Shown: piece after piece, positions 17,573 through 28,345 of the stretch
How the letters are laid out: every line of letters begins with the position of its first letter
Position numbering within the stretch: the first letter of the stretch is position 1
DNA from: Streptomyces flavofungini
GTDB taxonomy: Bacteria; Actinomycetota; Actinomycetes; Streptomycetales; Streptomycetaceae
Reading direction: 5' to 3'
NCBI RefSeq assembly: GCF_030388665.1
Contig: NZ_CP128846.1
Coordinates: forward strand, 6,894,501 to 6,958,500
DNA: 64,000 nucleotides
Translations under genes and position numbers: made by a program
Notes under the pieces: model-generated
Told to the model about the DNA's origin: nothing
What the model saw: the letters and a program-made list of their open reading frames with translations, nothing else
The model's database searches: none

Positions 17573-18205
17573 ATGGGTCAGCCGGTGGGTCGCACATCTC
17601 GAGACGTGGCGGAACCGGATCTTCCGCCGGGGCAGCGGCTGCAGCGCGGCTGGCCGGTCACGCACTACGGCCCTGTGCCCAAGTTCCGCCCCGAGCGCTG
17701 GGAGTTCAGGGTCTTCGGCGCCACCGCCGACGGCGAGAAGCACTGCTGGAACCACGAGGAGTTCTCGGCCCTGCCGTATGCCACGGTGGTCGGGGATCTG
17801 CACTGCGTCACGAAGTTCAGCATGCTCGGCGCCGAATGGGGCGGGGTGCTCGCCCGTGACCTCCTCGCGCTCGCGCCGCCCGCGCCCGAGGCCACCCATG
17901 TCATGGTCTGGGCCGAGTACGGCTTCAGCTCCAATCTGCGCATGGCCGACTTCGCCTCCGAGCGCACGATTTTCGCCACGCACAAGGGCGGCGAACTCCT
18001 CACCGCGGAGCACGGTTTCCCGCTGCGGCTCGTGGTGCCCCAGCTGTACGCCTGGAAGGGCCCGAAGTGGGTCCGCGGCGTCGAGTACATGACGGCCGAC
18101 CGCCGCGGTTTCTGGGAGGAGCGGGGCTACCACAACATCGGCGACCCCTGGCGCGAGCAGCGCTACTCCTACCAGGAGGAACCGGGCGACGGCCCGGAGC
18201 TGTAG
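17573..18205 (+). CDS. Molybdopterin-dependent sulfite oxidase-like oxidoreductase
   Basis: A 210-residue protein made essentially of the oxidoreductase molybdopterin-binding domain alone. The Mo-ligand cysteine lies in VGDLHCVTKFSMLGAEWGG, the family mark; further pocket segments are WAEYGFSSNLRM, EHGFPLRLVVPQLYAWKGPKW and the C-terminal FWEERGYHNIGDPW typical of YedY/MsrP-like and SuoX-like cytosolic forms. No twin-arginine signal is present, so it should act in the cytoplasm. Substrate is unknown. ATG 17573 has GGATGGAG just upstream. It is divergent from bfr. Confidence 0.88.
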   Translation: MGQPVGRTSRDVAEPDLPPGQRLQRGWPVTHYGPVPKFRPERWEFRVFGATADGEKHCWNHEEFSALPYATVVGDLHCVTKFSMLGAEWGGVLARDLLALAPPAPEATHVMVWAEYGFSSNLRMADFASERTIFATHKGGELLTAEHGFPLRLVVPQLYAWKGPKWVRGVEYMTADRRGFWEERGYHNIGDPWREQRYSYQEEPGDGPEL

Positions 18206-18241
18206 CGGCTCCAGGCCCTCGCCCTGCGGTGTCCGGCCGGG

Positions 18242-18796
18242 TCAGTGGTGGTACTGGTGGACCACCGCGTGGCCCTTGCCCCGGCCGATCATCCACTTGT
18301 TGACCGGGGTGGTGATCACGAAGGCGGCGGCGAGCGCGATGGCGAGGACGATCCAGAACATCGCGTCCGCGAGATGGGCGTCCATGGCGCCGGGCCAGAG
18401 CGCGATCACGCTGTTGTCGATCAGCTCCATCACGGCGATGGAGAGGGTGTCCGCGGCGAGCGCGACCCTGATCGCTGTCCGGAAATCGACGCCCGACTTC
18501 AGGATGCCGCGCAGGGTGAGGGCGTAGCCGAAGAAGAACGCGAGGGCGATCGCGAGGATCATCGTCGGCACGTTGCCCCAGCCGAGCGCGGTGCCGATCA
18601 CCATGCCGAGGACCTCGCCGATGGCGCAGCCGGTGAGGCAGTGCAAGGTGGCCTGGGCGGCCATGGACCAGCTGACCTTGCCCATGCCGTGCTGACCGCT
18701 GTGGCTGTGGCCTGCGTGTCCGCCGTGACCGCCGTGACCCTCGTGACCTTCATGGCCATTGGGGCCCTGGTGTCCGGCGTGCGTGTCGTGCTGCAT
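18242..18796 (-). CDS. DUF4396 membrane protein with His-rich N-terminus
   Basis: A 184-residue membrane protein. Residues 1-38 are a metal-binding-looking stretch of His, Gly and Glu (many HxGH units); then four hydrophobic helices follow, beginning WSMAAQATLHCLTGCAIGEV and ending FWIVLAIALAAAFVITTPV, with a short His-containing C-terminus. The helices and TLHCLTGCAIGE match DUF4396, which often sits with copper or heavy-metal genes. A CsoR-type palindrome lies 50 bp before the start codon, so copper or sulfur-species control is likely. Transport of a metal is an inference; the family has no proven function that I know. Confidence 0.85.
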   Translation of the reverse strand: MQHDTHAGHQGPNGHEGHEGHGGHGGHAGHSHSGQHGMGKVSWSMAAQATLHCLTGCAIGEVLGMVIGTALGWGNVPTMILAIALAFFFGYALTLRGILKSGVDFRTAIRVALAADTLSIAVMELIDNSVIALWPGAMDAHLADAMFWIVLAIALAAAFVITTPVNKWMIGRGKGHAVVHQYHH

Positions 18797-18845
18797 GAGA
18801 AATCCCCCAACGTCGAGCAGCGGCTCCTGCCATGACAGGAACCGT

Positions 18846-18862
18846 ATACCCCTAGGGGGTAT
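18846..18862 (-). promoter_or_regulatory. CsoR/RcnR-type operator (ATACCCC-N3-GGGGTAT)
   Basis: A perfect 7-3-7 palindrome 50-66 bases upstream of the DUF4396 gene. The TACCCC...GGGGTA arrangement with a G/C-rich centre is characteristic of CsoR-family operators that respond to Cu(I) or related signals. The His-rich product downstream fits copper control. Confidence 0.7.
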
Positions 18863-18879
18863 TCCTCAAGAGGGGAGGA

Positions 18880-19797
18880 TCATGCGTCCCGCAGCTCCTT
18901 CAGGCGGGCCACGTCGGCCGCGTGTCCGTCCTTGCCGCCCGGGGTCTCGATGATCAGGGGCACGCCCTCGGTCGCCGGGTGGGTCATCAGCTCGCGGAAC
19001 GGGTCGGCGCCGATGTGGCCGGAGCCGATGTTCTCGTGGCGGTCCTTGTGGGCGGCGACGACGTCCTTGGAGTCGTTGGCGTGCACCAGCTTCAGGCGGC
19101 CGGGCCCGACCGTGTCGACGAGCAGGTCGAGGGTCTGCTTCATGCCGCCGGGTCCGGCCAGGTCGTGCCCGGCGGCGAAGATGTGGCAGGTGTCCAGGCA
19201 CACGCCGAGCTTGGGGTGGGCGTCCAGGGCCTCGAAGTACGGCCCGAAGTCCCAGGTGCGCGAGCACAGCGAGGCGCCCTGCCCGGCGGTCGACTCCAGG
19301 AGCAGGAACGGGTCGTCGTCGTGGGTCAGCTCGTCGAGGAGCGGCAGCACCCGCTCCCGCACCTGGCGCAGCGCCACCTTCCGCTCCCGGCCACCGGTCG
19401 CCGAACCGGTGTGCACGACGACCCCGAGCGCGCCGATCTCACGGCCGCGGCGCAGGGAGTGCCGCATCGACTCCACCGACTTCTCCACCGTCGCCTCGGT
19501 GTGCGAGCCGAAGTTGATCAGATAGGGAGCGTGTACGTAGGCGGGGATGCCCTCGGCCGCGCAGACGGCGCGGAACTCCTCGTCCTGCTTCGGGTTCCCG
19601 GGCGGGGTCGCCCAGCCGCGCGGGTTGGCCACGAAGACCTGCACGGTCTCGGCGGCGAGGTCGCGCGCGTAGGCGAGGCCCACGGAGGCGAGGCCGCCCG
19701 CGACGGGGACGTGGCTGCCGACGGGGTTGCGGGGGGCCCGCGCGGTGGGGGCGGACACGGGGGTGCTGGGGGAGTCGGGGGACTTCTCGGTGCTCAC
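18880..19797 (-). CDS. nfo: Deoxyribonuclease IV / AP endonuclease (Nfo, TIM barrel)
   Basis: Base-excision repair endonuclease that cuts DNA at abasic sites. The 305-residue protein has the xylose-isomerase-like TIM barrel with metal-binding segments VGSHVPVAGGL, AYVHAPYLINFGS, VVVHTGS (His), LLLESTAG (Glu), GVCLDTCHIFAAGHDL (Asp, His), KLVHANDSKD, RHENIGSGHIG (His) and LIIETPGGKDG (Glu), all expected for the three-zinc site. The N-terminal 25 residues are Ser/Pro/Thr-rich and not part of the fold, so the true start could be later than GTG 19797. Neighbour of the PASTA kinase gene on the same strand. Confidence 0.92.
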   Translation of the reverse strand: MSTEKSPDSPSTPVSAPTARAPRNPVGSHVPVAGGLASVGLAYARDLAAETVQVFVANPRGWATPPGNPKQDEEFRAVCAAEGIPAYVHAPYLINFGSHTEATVEKSVESMRHSLRRGREIGALGVVVHTGSATGGRERKVALRQVRERVLPLLDELTHDDDPFLLLESTAGQGASLCSRTWDFGPYFEALDAHPKLGVCLDTCHIFAAGHDLAGPGGMKQTLDLLVDTVGPGRLKLVHANDSKDVVAAHKDRHENIGSGHIGADPFRELMTHPATEGVPLIIETPGGKDGHAADVARLKELRDA

Positions 19798-19856
19798 CCG
19801 GTCCAGGGTGGCACGGGGCGGGGGCGGGGCCGGGCGCGGGGCCCCGCCCCCCTGGC

Positions 19857-21893
19857 TCAGCCGATCTTGATGGTGATCGTCGACCCCTTGGGAGCCTTGT
19901 CGCCGCCGTCCACGGACTGGTCCTTCACCTTGTCCGCGAAGATGTCGAGCAGGCCGCGGTCCTCCTTGACCTCGAAGCCGGCCGCCTCCAGCTCGTCCTT
20001 GGCCTCGTCGACGCTCATGCCCTCGACGTCCGGGACCTCCACCAGCGGCGGGCCCTTGGAGATCGTCAGCTCGACCGTGTCGCCCTCGGCGACCGTCTTG
20101 TCCCCGCGCGGGGACTGCTTGACGACCGTGCCCTTGTCCTCGTCGGAGGTGACTCGCTCCGGGGCGATCCGCACCTTCACGCCCGCCTCCTCGAGCTCCG
20201 CGCGGGCGTCGCTCTCCGACTCGCCGGTGACGTCGGGAAGTTCGACCGCGCGGCCCTTGCTGACGACGAGCGCGACGGCCGAGCCCGCCTTGCGGACCTT
20301 CCCGGCGCCCGGGTCCGTGCTGATCACGGCGCCCTTCTCGACGTCCTCGCTGAAGGCCTTCGTGACCATGCCGGCCCCGAGGCCCGCGTCGTCCAGCTCG
20401 TCCTTCGCCTTGTCCAGAGGGGTGCCCTCGAGGTCCGGCACCTTGACGGTCTCCGGGCCGAGGGAGACGGTCAGCGTCACCTTGCCGTTGTGCCGGATGC
20501 GGTCGCCGACACCGGGGTCGGTCGCCATGACCGTGCCGCGCTTGTCGGTGTCGCTGTAGGCGCGCTCGACCTTGCGCACGTCGAGACCGGCGTCGTCGAG
20601 ACGCTTGCGCGCGTCGGCCTCCGTCTTCGCAAGGAGCGCCGGGACCGTCGTGAACTGGCCCGAGTTGATGTACCAGACGCCCGCACCGAGCCCGAGGACC
20701 AGCAGGACGGCGGCCACCGCGACGGTGATCCCGCGACGGGTGTTGAGCTGCCGCCGGAACCGTGCCGCGGGGGAGGCGGGGGCCGCCGACGGGGGCGGCC
20801 CCGGCGGCGGGGTGCGCAGCACGCTGGTGTGGCTGAGGCCGTCCTGCCGGGGGCCGGGTCCCGGCCGCAGGGAGGCGCGGGGGTCCTGCGGCGGCGCGGG
20901 GTGCTCGGGCTCGTCCGCGGTGGGCAGGGGCAGCTGTACGGAGCGTGCCGCGCGCGGGATGACGCTCGTACGGTCCTCGGAGCCGGCGTGGCCGTGCTGC
21001 CCGCCCTCGGAGCCGCGGGCCTGCGGGGGTATCGCGTCCAACTGCGCCTCGGTGAGCGCGAAGCGTGCCTCGCGCAGCTGCCCGAGGAGGGCCACCGCGT
21101 CGTGGGGGCGCAGGTCGGGGTTGCGCGCGGTCGCCGACGCGACCAGTTCGTCGAGTTCGTAGGCGAGGCCGGGAACGGCGGCGGAGGGCGGCGGTACGTC
21201 CTCGTTGAGGTGCTGGTAGAGCACCTGGGCGGGGGAGTCGCCGCCGTGCGGCTTGGCGCCGGTGAGCATCTCGTAGAGGACGACCCCGGAGGCGTACACG
21301 TCGACGCGGGTGTCGGCCGTGCCGTGCTCGATCTGCTCCGGCGCGAGGTAGGAGACCGTGCCGAGGACCGTGCCCGTCGTGTTCGTGACGGAGTCCACGG
21401 CCCGTACGAGCCCGAAGTCGGCGACCTTCACCCGGCCGTCGTCCCCTATGAGGACGTTCTCCGGCTTCATGTCGCGGTGCACGAACCCGGCGCGGTGCGC
21501 GGCGCCGAGGGCGGCGAGCACGGGCTCCAGGATGTCCAGGGCGGCGCGGGGGCGCAGGGCGCCGCGCTCGCGCAGCACGTCGCGGAGCGTGCACCCGGCG
21601 ATGTACTCCATCGCCAGGTACACGTACGGGCCGTCGGTGCCCTGGTCGAAGACCCCGACCACGTTCGGGTGCGCGAGGCGGGCCACCGACTTGGCCTCGC
21701 GGATGAAACGGTCGACGAAGGAGGCGTCGGCCGCCAGCGTCGGGTGCATCACCTTCAGGGCGAGCAGGCGGTCGAGGCGGGTGTCCACGGCCCGGTAGAC
21801 CGTGGCCATCCCGCCGACCGCGATCCGTCCGTCGACGCGATAGCGGCCGTCGAGCACCTGCCCGACGAGGGGGTCCTTGAGGGTCGTGTCCAC
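19857..21893 (-). CDS. Membrane Ser/Thr protein kinase with four PASTA domains
   Basis: A 678-residue PknB-type kinase. Residues 12-275 are the kinase domain: glycine loop GRIAVGGMATVYRA, Lys in ALKVMHP, catalytic HRDMKPENV, DFGLVRA, activation-loop Thr-rich SVTNTTGTVLGTVSYLAPEQ. Residues 280-370 are a Pro-rich linker; one transmembrane helix follows (ITVAVAAVLLVLGLGAGVWYI). Four extracellular PASTA repeats of about 66 residues end the protein; they bind peptidoglycan fragments or lipid II in relatives. Its location between aroH and an Rv2175c-like gene near the dcw cluster parallels M. tuberculosis pknL. It probably phosphorylates division or cell-wall proteins; the target is not shown by sequence. 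Confidence 0.94.
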   Translation of the reverse strand: MDTTLKDPLVGQVLDGRYRVDGRIAVGGMATVYRAVDTRLDRLLALKVMHPTLAADASFVDRFIREAKSVARLAHPNVVGVFDQGTDGPYVYLAMEYIAGCTLRDVLRERGALRPRAALDILEPVLAALGAAHRAGFVHRDMKPENVLIGDDGRVKVADFGLVRAVDSVTNTTGTVLGTVSYLAPEQIEHGTADTRVDVYASGVVLYEMLTGAKPHGGDSPAQVLYQHLNEDVPPPSAAVPGLAYELDELVASATARNPDLRPHDAVALLGQLREARFALTEAQLDAIPPQARGSEGGQHGHAGSEDRTSVIPRAARSVQLPLPTADEPEHPAPPQDPRASLRPGPGPRQDGLSHTSVLRTPPPGPPPSAAPASPAARFRRQLNTRRGITVAVAAVLLVLGLGAGVWYINSGQFTTVPALLAKTEADARKRLDDAGLDVRKVERAYSDTDKRGTVMATDPGVGDRIRHNGKVTLTVSLGPETVKVPDLEGTPLDKAKDELDDAGLGAGMVTKAFSEDVEKGAVISTDPGAGKVRKAGSAVALVVSKGRAVELPDVTGESESDARAELEEAGVKVRIAPERVTSDEDKGTVVKQSPRGDKTVAEGDTVELTISKGPPLVEVPDVEGMSVDEAKDELEAAGFEVKEDRGLLDIFADKVKDQSVDGGDKAPKGSTITIKIG

Positions 21894-22121
21894 GGAGGGA
21901 GTCTACGAGGCGGGGCCTCGGGGCTTGCCCCCGCGGGCGGCGGACCAGCGAGACTGCAGCGCACCTGTGACCGACGCCGGACCACCCCGTGCCCGGGGCG
22001 ACCTCTCCTCCACCTCGGCACCCCCGCGCCCGCCCGTCGCTGACGGCCCCGGCGCGAGGCCGTCCTCCGCGCGCCCCGGGACCACCGTCACGTGTGGGCG
22101 GCTCCGGTCGCCGGGGGCGGG

Positions 22122-24498
<2,377 letters not shown>

Positions 24499-24510
24499 GG
24501 GCGTCCAGCC

Positions 24511-24606
24511 CCTCCCTTCGCCGGCATGACCCGGATCAGGTTCGTACGGTCGGAGGCCGTCCCAGCCTCCCTCTCAGCCCGGTGCGTCCGGGCTCCCGCG
24601 AGTGCT
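24511..24606 (-). promoter_or_regulatory. TPP riboswitch (THI element)
   Basis: On the minus strand, directly before thiO, are the two conserved TPP-sensor segments: GGGCTGAGAGG (pyrimidine-binding side) and CCTGATCCGGGTCATGCCGG continuing into CGAAGGGA. The closing 3' strand contains AGGGAGGGG, which also serves as the thiO ribosome-binding site, so ligand binding would hide the site and stop translation of the thiO-thiS-thiG operon. Confidence 0.95.
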
Positions 24607-24691
24607 CTGCACGGCCAGCGTAGCCCGTCGTCCCGCGGCCGGTTAAGCCCGTCGGGTCCGCGGCCGGTGGCGCGGCCCTACAGTTGATCGG

Positions 24692-25918
24692 GTGAGCGAG
24701 GAGCAGAAGCGGGTGGAGTCGGGGCGGCGCGTCGTGATCGTCGGCGCCGGGATGGCCGGGGTGCAGTCGGCCGTGGCGCTGCGCGAGCAGGGGTTCGCGG
24801 GCACGCTCACGCTGATCGGCGCGGAGCCCCATCAGCCGTACGACAGGCCGCCGCTGTCGAAGGCGGTGCTGCTCGGCAAGGCGGAGGGCTCCGCCTTCGA
24901 CATCGACTTCGACGCCCTCGGCGTCGAGCTGCGGCTCGGCGTCGACGTCACCGGCGTCCGCCCCGCCGACCACGAACTGGACACCGAGGCGGGCCCGGTC
25001 GCGTACGACAGCCTGGTCCTGGCGACCGGCGCCGAACCGATCCGCCTGCCCGGCTCGGACGGCGTCCCCGGCGTGCATCTGCTGCGCACGCTCGACGACG
25101 CGGAGCGGCTGCGGCCCGTACTCGCCGAACAGCACGACGTCGTGGTCGTCGGCGCGGGCTGGATCGGCGCGGAGTTCGCCACGGCGGCGCGGGATGCGGG
25201 CTGCTCGGTGACCGTGGTGGAGGCCGCGGACCGGCCGCTCGCGGGCGCGCTGCCCGCCGAGGTCGCGGCGCCGATGACGGCCTGGTACGCCGACGCCGGG
25301 GTGGAACTGCGCACACACGCGCGCGTGGAGCGCGTCGAGCCCGGCGCGGTCCTCCTCGACGACGGCACCCGGCTGCCCGCGGGCGCCGTCGTCGTCGGTA
25401 TCGGCGCGCGGCCCGCGACGGCGTGGCTCGCGGGCTCCGGCATCGCGCTCGGCGCCCACCGCGAGGTGCTCGCCGACGACCACCTGCGCACGTCCGTGCC
25501 CGACGTGTACGCGGTCGGCGACTGCGCGTCCTTCCCCTCGCGGCGGTACGGGGAGCGGCTGCTCGTGCACCACTGGGACAACGCCGTCCAGGGGCCGCGC
25601 ACGGTCGCGGCCGCCATCGTGGGCGAGAGCCCGGCGGCGTACGACCCCGTCCCGTACTTCTGGTCCGAGCAGTTCGGCCGCTTCGTCCAGTACGCGGGGC
25701 AGCACGCCCCCGGCGACGAGCTGATCTGGCGCGGGGATCCGGCCACGCCCGCCTGGTCGGTCTGCTGGCTCCGGGACGGCGCCCTGAGGGCCCTGCTGGC
25801 GGTGGGCCGCCCGCGCGACCTGGCCCAGGGCCGCAAGCTGATCGAGTCCGGCGCCCGCCTGGACCCGACCCTGACGGCGGACCCGGCCACCCCCCTGAAG
25901 CGCGCCGCCGCCTCCTGA
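24692..25918 (+). CDS. FAD-dependent ferredoxin reductase-like oxidoreductase
   Basis: A 408-residue flavoprotein of the glutathione-reductase fold, rubredoxin/ferredoxin reductase branch. It has two dinucleotide motifs (VVIVGAGMAGVQSAVALRE for FAD at residue 14 and VVVVGAGWIGAEFATAARDA for NAD(P)H), the PYDRPPLSK signature of this branch, LATGAEP, VYAVGDCASFP and a C-terminal reductase domain (VPYFWSEQFGRFVQYAG). Such enzymes pass electrons to small iron-sulfur proteins, for example P450 systems; the partner is not adjacent. It is divergent from the thiO operon. GTG 24692 lies 7 bases after TACAGT, so the message may be leaderless. Confidence 0.9.
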   Translation: MSEEQKRVESGRRVVIVGAGMAGVQSAVALREQGFAGTLTLIGAEPHQPYDRPPLSKAVLLGKAEGSAFDIDFDALGVELRLGVDVTGVRPADHELDTEAGPVAYDSLVLATGAEPIRLPGSDGVPGVHLLRTLDDAERLRPVLAEQHDVVVVGAGWIGAEFATAARDAGCSVTVVEAADRPLAGALPAEVAAPMTAWYADAGVELRTHARVERVEPGAVLLDDGTRLPAGAVVVGIGARPATAWLAGSGIALGAHREVLADDHLRTSVPDVYAVGDCASFPSRRYGERLLVHHWDNAVQGPRTVAAAIVGESPAAYDPVPYFWSEQFGRFVQYAGQHAPGDELIWRGDPATPAWSVCWLRDGALRALLAVGRPRDLAQGRKLIESGARLDPTLTADPATPLKRAAAS

Positions 25919-26118
25919 CCGGGCTCTCTCCCGCCACCGCCTCGTTTCAGCCGTCGAGCGGCTGACGGTCCCGCCCTGGCCCGCCGCTCGGTGATGGCCC
26001 CGGTTCCGGGTCGTCTCAAGGGCCACTCAGGCTGTCAATACCCCCATGGGGCACCGTGGGGCGCACCCGCCCCCCACCCCCGCTACCGGCCCCCGGCCAG
26101 AAATGGCACGCTTGATCC

Positions 26119-26484
26119 GTGACCGAGATTGACGCAAAGACCGATGCTCTCGTCCCCGCCTGGCTGCACCTCCCCGACATCGCAGAGATGCTCGACGTGG
26201 AGGTGACGCGCGTGCGCCAACTGGTCAAGGAGGGCCAGCTGATCGCCGTGCGCCGCGGTGAGAACCGCACGCTGCAGGTGCCCGCCGCCTTCATCGACGG
26301 CGACAAGGTGGTCAAGGGCCTCGTAGGCACCCTGACGCTCCTGCGGGACGACGGCTTCACCGACGAAGAGGCACTGGAGTGGCTCTTCACCCCCGACCCG
26401 ACCCTGCCCGGCACCCCCGCGCAGGCCCTGAGCGAGAATCGCGGGACGGAGGTGAAGCGCCGCGCGCAGGCGCTCGCCGTCTGA
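26119..26484 (+). CDS. Rv2175c family DNA-binding protein
   Basis: A 121-residue winged-helix DNA-binding protein. The N-terminal part has the helix-turn-helix [20 protein letters not shown] with the wing [20 protein letters not shown]; the C-terminal half ([26 protein letters not shown]) is the Rv2175c C-terminal domain. In M. tuberculosis the orthologue is a substrate of the kinase PknL, phosphorylated near its N-terminus; here Thr2 and Thr8 lie in the equivalent region. The PASTA kinase gene is about 4 kb away. GTG 26119 is the start. thiE follows after 64 bp. Confidence 0.9.
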   Translation: MTEIDAKTDALVPAWLHLPDIAEMLDVEVTRVRQLVKEGQLIAVRRGENRTLQVPAAFIDGDKVVKGLVGTLTLLRDDGFTDEEALEWLFTPDPTLPGTPAQALSENRGTEVKRRAQALAV

Positions 26485-26548
26485 CCTGAGACAATCGTCC
26501 GGCGTGCGGGCCGCGGCCCGCACGCCACCGACACGGGGGGACCCCTTC

Positions 26549-27220
26549 ATGGCCACCGACACGGCGGGCGCCTCCGCGCGCGCCCGGCTCGCCGACGCCC
26601 TGCTCTACCTGTGCGTCGACGCGCGCAAGCGCCAGGGGGACCTCCCCGAGTTCCTGGACGCCGTCCTCGCGGGCGGCGTCGACATCGTGCAGCTGCGCGA
26701 CAAGGGCATGGAGGCCGCGGAGGAGCTGGAGCACCTCCAGGTCTTCGCGGACGCGTGCCGCCGCCACGGCAAGCTCCTCGCGGTGAACGACCGCGCGGAC
26801 GTCGCCCACACCGCCGGCGCCGACGTGCTGCACCTGGGCCAGGGCGACCTGCCCGTGCCCGCGGCCCGCGCCATCCTCGGCGCGACCGCCGACGACGTCC
26901 TGATCGGCCGCTCCACGCACGCCGAGCACGAGGCCGCGGCGGCCGCCGTCCAGGAGGGCGTGGACTACTTCTGCACGGGCCCGTGCTGGCCGACGCCCAC
27001 GAAGCCGGGCCGCCACGCCCCGGGCCTCGACCTGGTCCGGTACACGGCCGGGCTCGGCACCGACCGCCCGTGGTTCGCGATCGGCGGCATCGACGCGGGC
27101 AATCTGGACGAGGTCGTCGAGGCGGGCGCGCGCCGGGTGGTGGTCGTCCGCGCCATCACGGAGGCGGACGACCCCGGCGCCGCCGCGGCGGACTTCGCGA
27201 AGCGCCTGCGCACGGCCTGA
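26549..27220 (+). CDS. thiE: Thiamine-phosphate synthase
   Basis: Joins hydroxymethylpyrimidine pyrophosphate and thiazole phosphate to thiamine phosphate. The 223-residue TIM-barrel enzyme has LYLCVDAR at the start, [33 protein letters not shown] ([10 protein letters not shown]), [26 protein letters not shown] (pyrophosphate loop) and [20 protein letters not shown]. Unlike the thiazole genes it has no TPP riboswitch directly in front. A GGGGGGA site precedes ATG 26549. It follows the Rv2175c-like gene on the same strand. Confidence 0.96.
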   Translation: MATDTAGASARARLADALLYLCVDARKRQGDLPEFLDAVLAGGVDIVQLRDKGMEAAEELEHLQVFADACRRHGKLLAVNDRADVAHTAGADVLHLGQGDLPVPAARAILGATADDVLIGRSTHAEHEAAAAAVQEGVDYFCTGPCWPTPTKPGRHAPGLDLVRYTAGLGTDRPWFAIGGIDAGNLDEVVEAGARRVVVVRAITEADDPGAAAADFAKRLRTA

Positions 27221-27344
27221 CGGCCGCCCGGCCCGCACTCCTGTGCGCCCACACCCGCATCCGTACTCCTGTTTGAGCAACACCCCCATGGTGTCCGATG
27301 CGTGGACAACAAACCGACTAACGGGACAAATGACCAACGTGCGG

Positions 27345-27373
27345 TTGGGCGACCGTCCCGGCCTGGCTAACCT
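27345..27373 (+). promoter_or_regulatory. Predicted leaderless promoter of metF
   Basis: TTGGGC (27345-27350), a 17-base spacer and TAACCT (27368-27373) fit a housekeeping sigma promoter. The -10 box ends six bases before ATG 27380, so transcription should begin at the start codon itself. There is no ribosome-binding site in front of metF, in agreement. Confidence 0.6.
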
Positions 27374-27379
27374 GCCGGT

Positions 27380-28300
27380 ATGGCCCTAGGCACTGCTTCC
27401 ACCAGGACTGACCGCGCACGCACCGTGCGTGACATGCTCGCGACCGGCAAGACCACGTACTCGTTCGAGTTCTCGGCGCCGAAGACCCCCAAGGGCGAGC
27501 GGATCCTCTGGAACTCGCTGCGCCGGGTCGAGGCCGTCGCACCCAGCTTCGTCTCCGTGACGTACGGCGCCGGCGGCTCCACGCGTGCGGGCACGGTGCG
27601 CGAGACCCAGCAGATCGTCGCCGACTCGACGCTGACGCCCGTCGCCCACCTCACCGCCGTCGACCACTCCGTCGCCGAGCTGCGCAACATCATCGGGCAG
27701 TACGCGGACGCCGGGATCCGCAACATGCTCGCGCTGCGCGGCGACCCGCCCGGCGACCCGATGGGCGAGTGGGTCAAGCACCCCGAGGGGCTGACCTACG
27801 CCGCCGAGCTGGTGCGCCTCATCAAGGAGTCCGGTGACTTCTGCGTGGGCGTCGCCGCCTTCCCCGCGATGCACCCCCGCTCGGACTCCTGGGAGACGGA
27901 CGTCGCGCACTTCGTCGACAAGTGCCGCGCGGGCGCCGACTACGCGATCACCCAGATGTTCTTCCACCCGGAGGAATACCTGCGCCTGCGCGACCGCGTG
28001 GAGGCGGCCGGCTGCGGGACGCCGATCATCCCTGAGATCATGCCGGTGACGAACGTGCGCCAACTGGAGCGTTTGCCGCAGCTCAGCAACGCCGACTTCC
28101 CGCCGGAACTGAAAGAGCGGATCCTCCGGTCCAAAGACGATCCCGCGGCTGTACGCTCCATTGGCATCGAGTTCGCGACGGAGTTCTGTGCGCAGCTGCT
28201 GGCCGAAGGAGTGCCGGGGCTGCACTTCATCACCTTGAACAACTCCACGGCGACGCTGGAGATCTACGAGAACCTGGGCCTGCATCACCAGCAGGCCTGA
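27380..28300 (+). CDS. metF: 5,10-Methylenetetrahydrofolate reductase
   Basis: Flavoenzyme that makes 5-methyltetrahydrofolate for methionine synthesis. The 306-residue TIM barrel shows [14 protein letters not shown] (catalytic Glu), [39 protein letters not shown] (FAD/NADH region), [31 protein letters not shown] and the C-terminal [25 protein letters not shown]. No methionine-type riboswitch was recognised upstream. It starts after a 159-bp gap following thiE, from its own predicted leaderless promoter. Confidence 0.97.
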   Translation: MALGTASTRTDRARTVRDMLATGKTTYSFEFSAPKTPKGERILWNSLRRVEAVAPSFVSVTYGAGGSTRAGTVRETQQIVADSTLTPVAHLTAVDHSVAELRNIIGQYADAGIRNMLALRGDPPGDPMGEWVKHPEGLTYAAELVRLIKESGDFCVGVAAFPAMHPRSDSWETDVAHFVDKCRAGADYAITQMFFHPEEYLRLRDRVEAAGCGTPIIPEIMPVTNVRQLERLPQLSNADFPPELKERILRSKDDPAAVRSIGIEFATEFCAQLLAEGVPGLHFITLNNSTATLEIYENLGLHHQQA

Positions 28301-28345
28301 CCGGTCGTACCCCTGGGGCCGCGGCCGCAGGGGAGAGGGGCGTAC

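Noticed and set aside
27221..27379. Methionine-type riboswitch before metF
   Set aside because: No S-box or SAM-II core was recognised, and the predicted leaderless promoter leaves no room for a leader.
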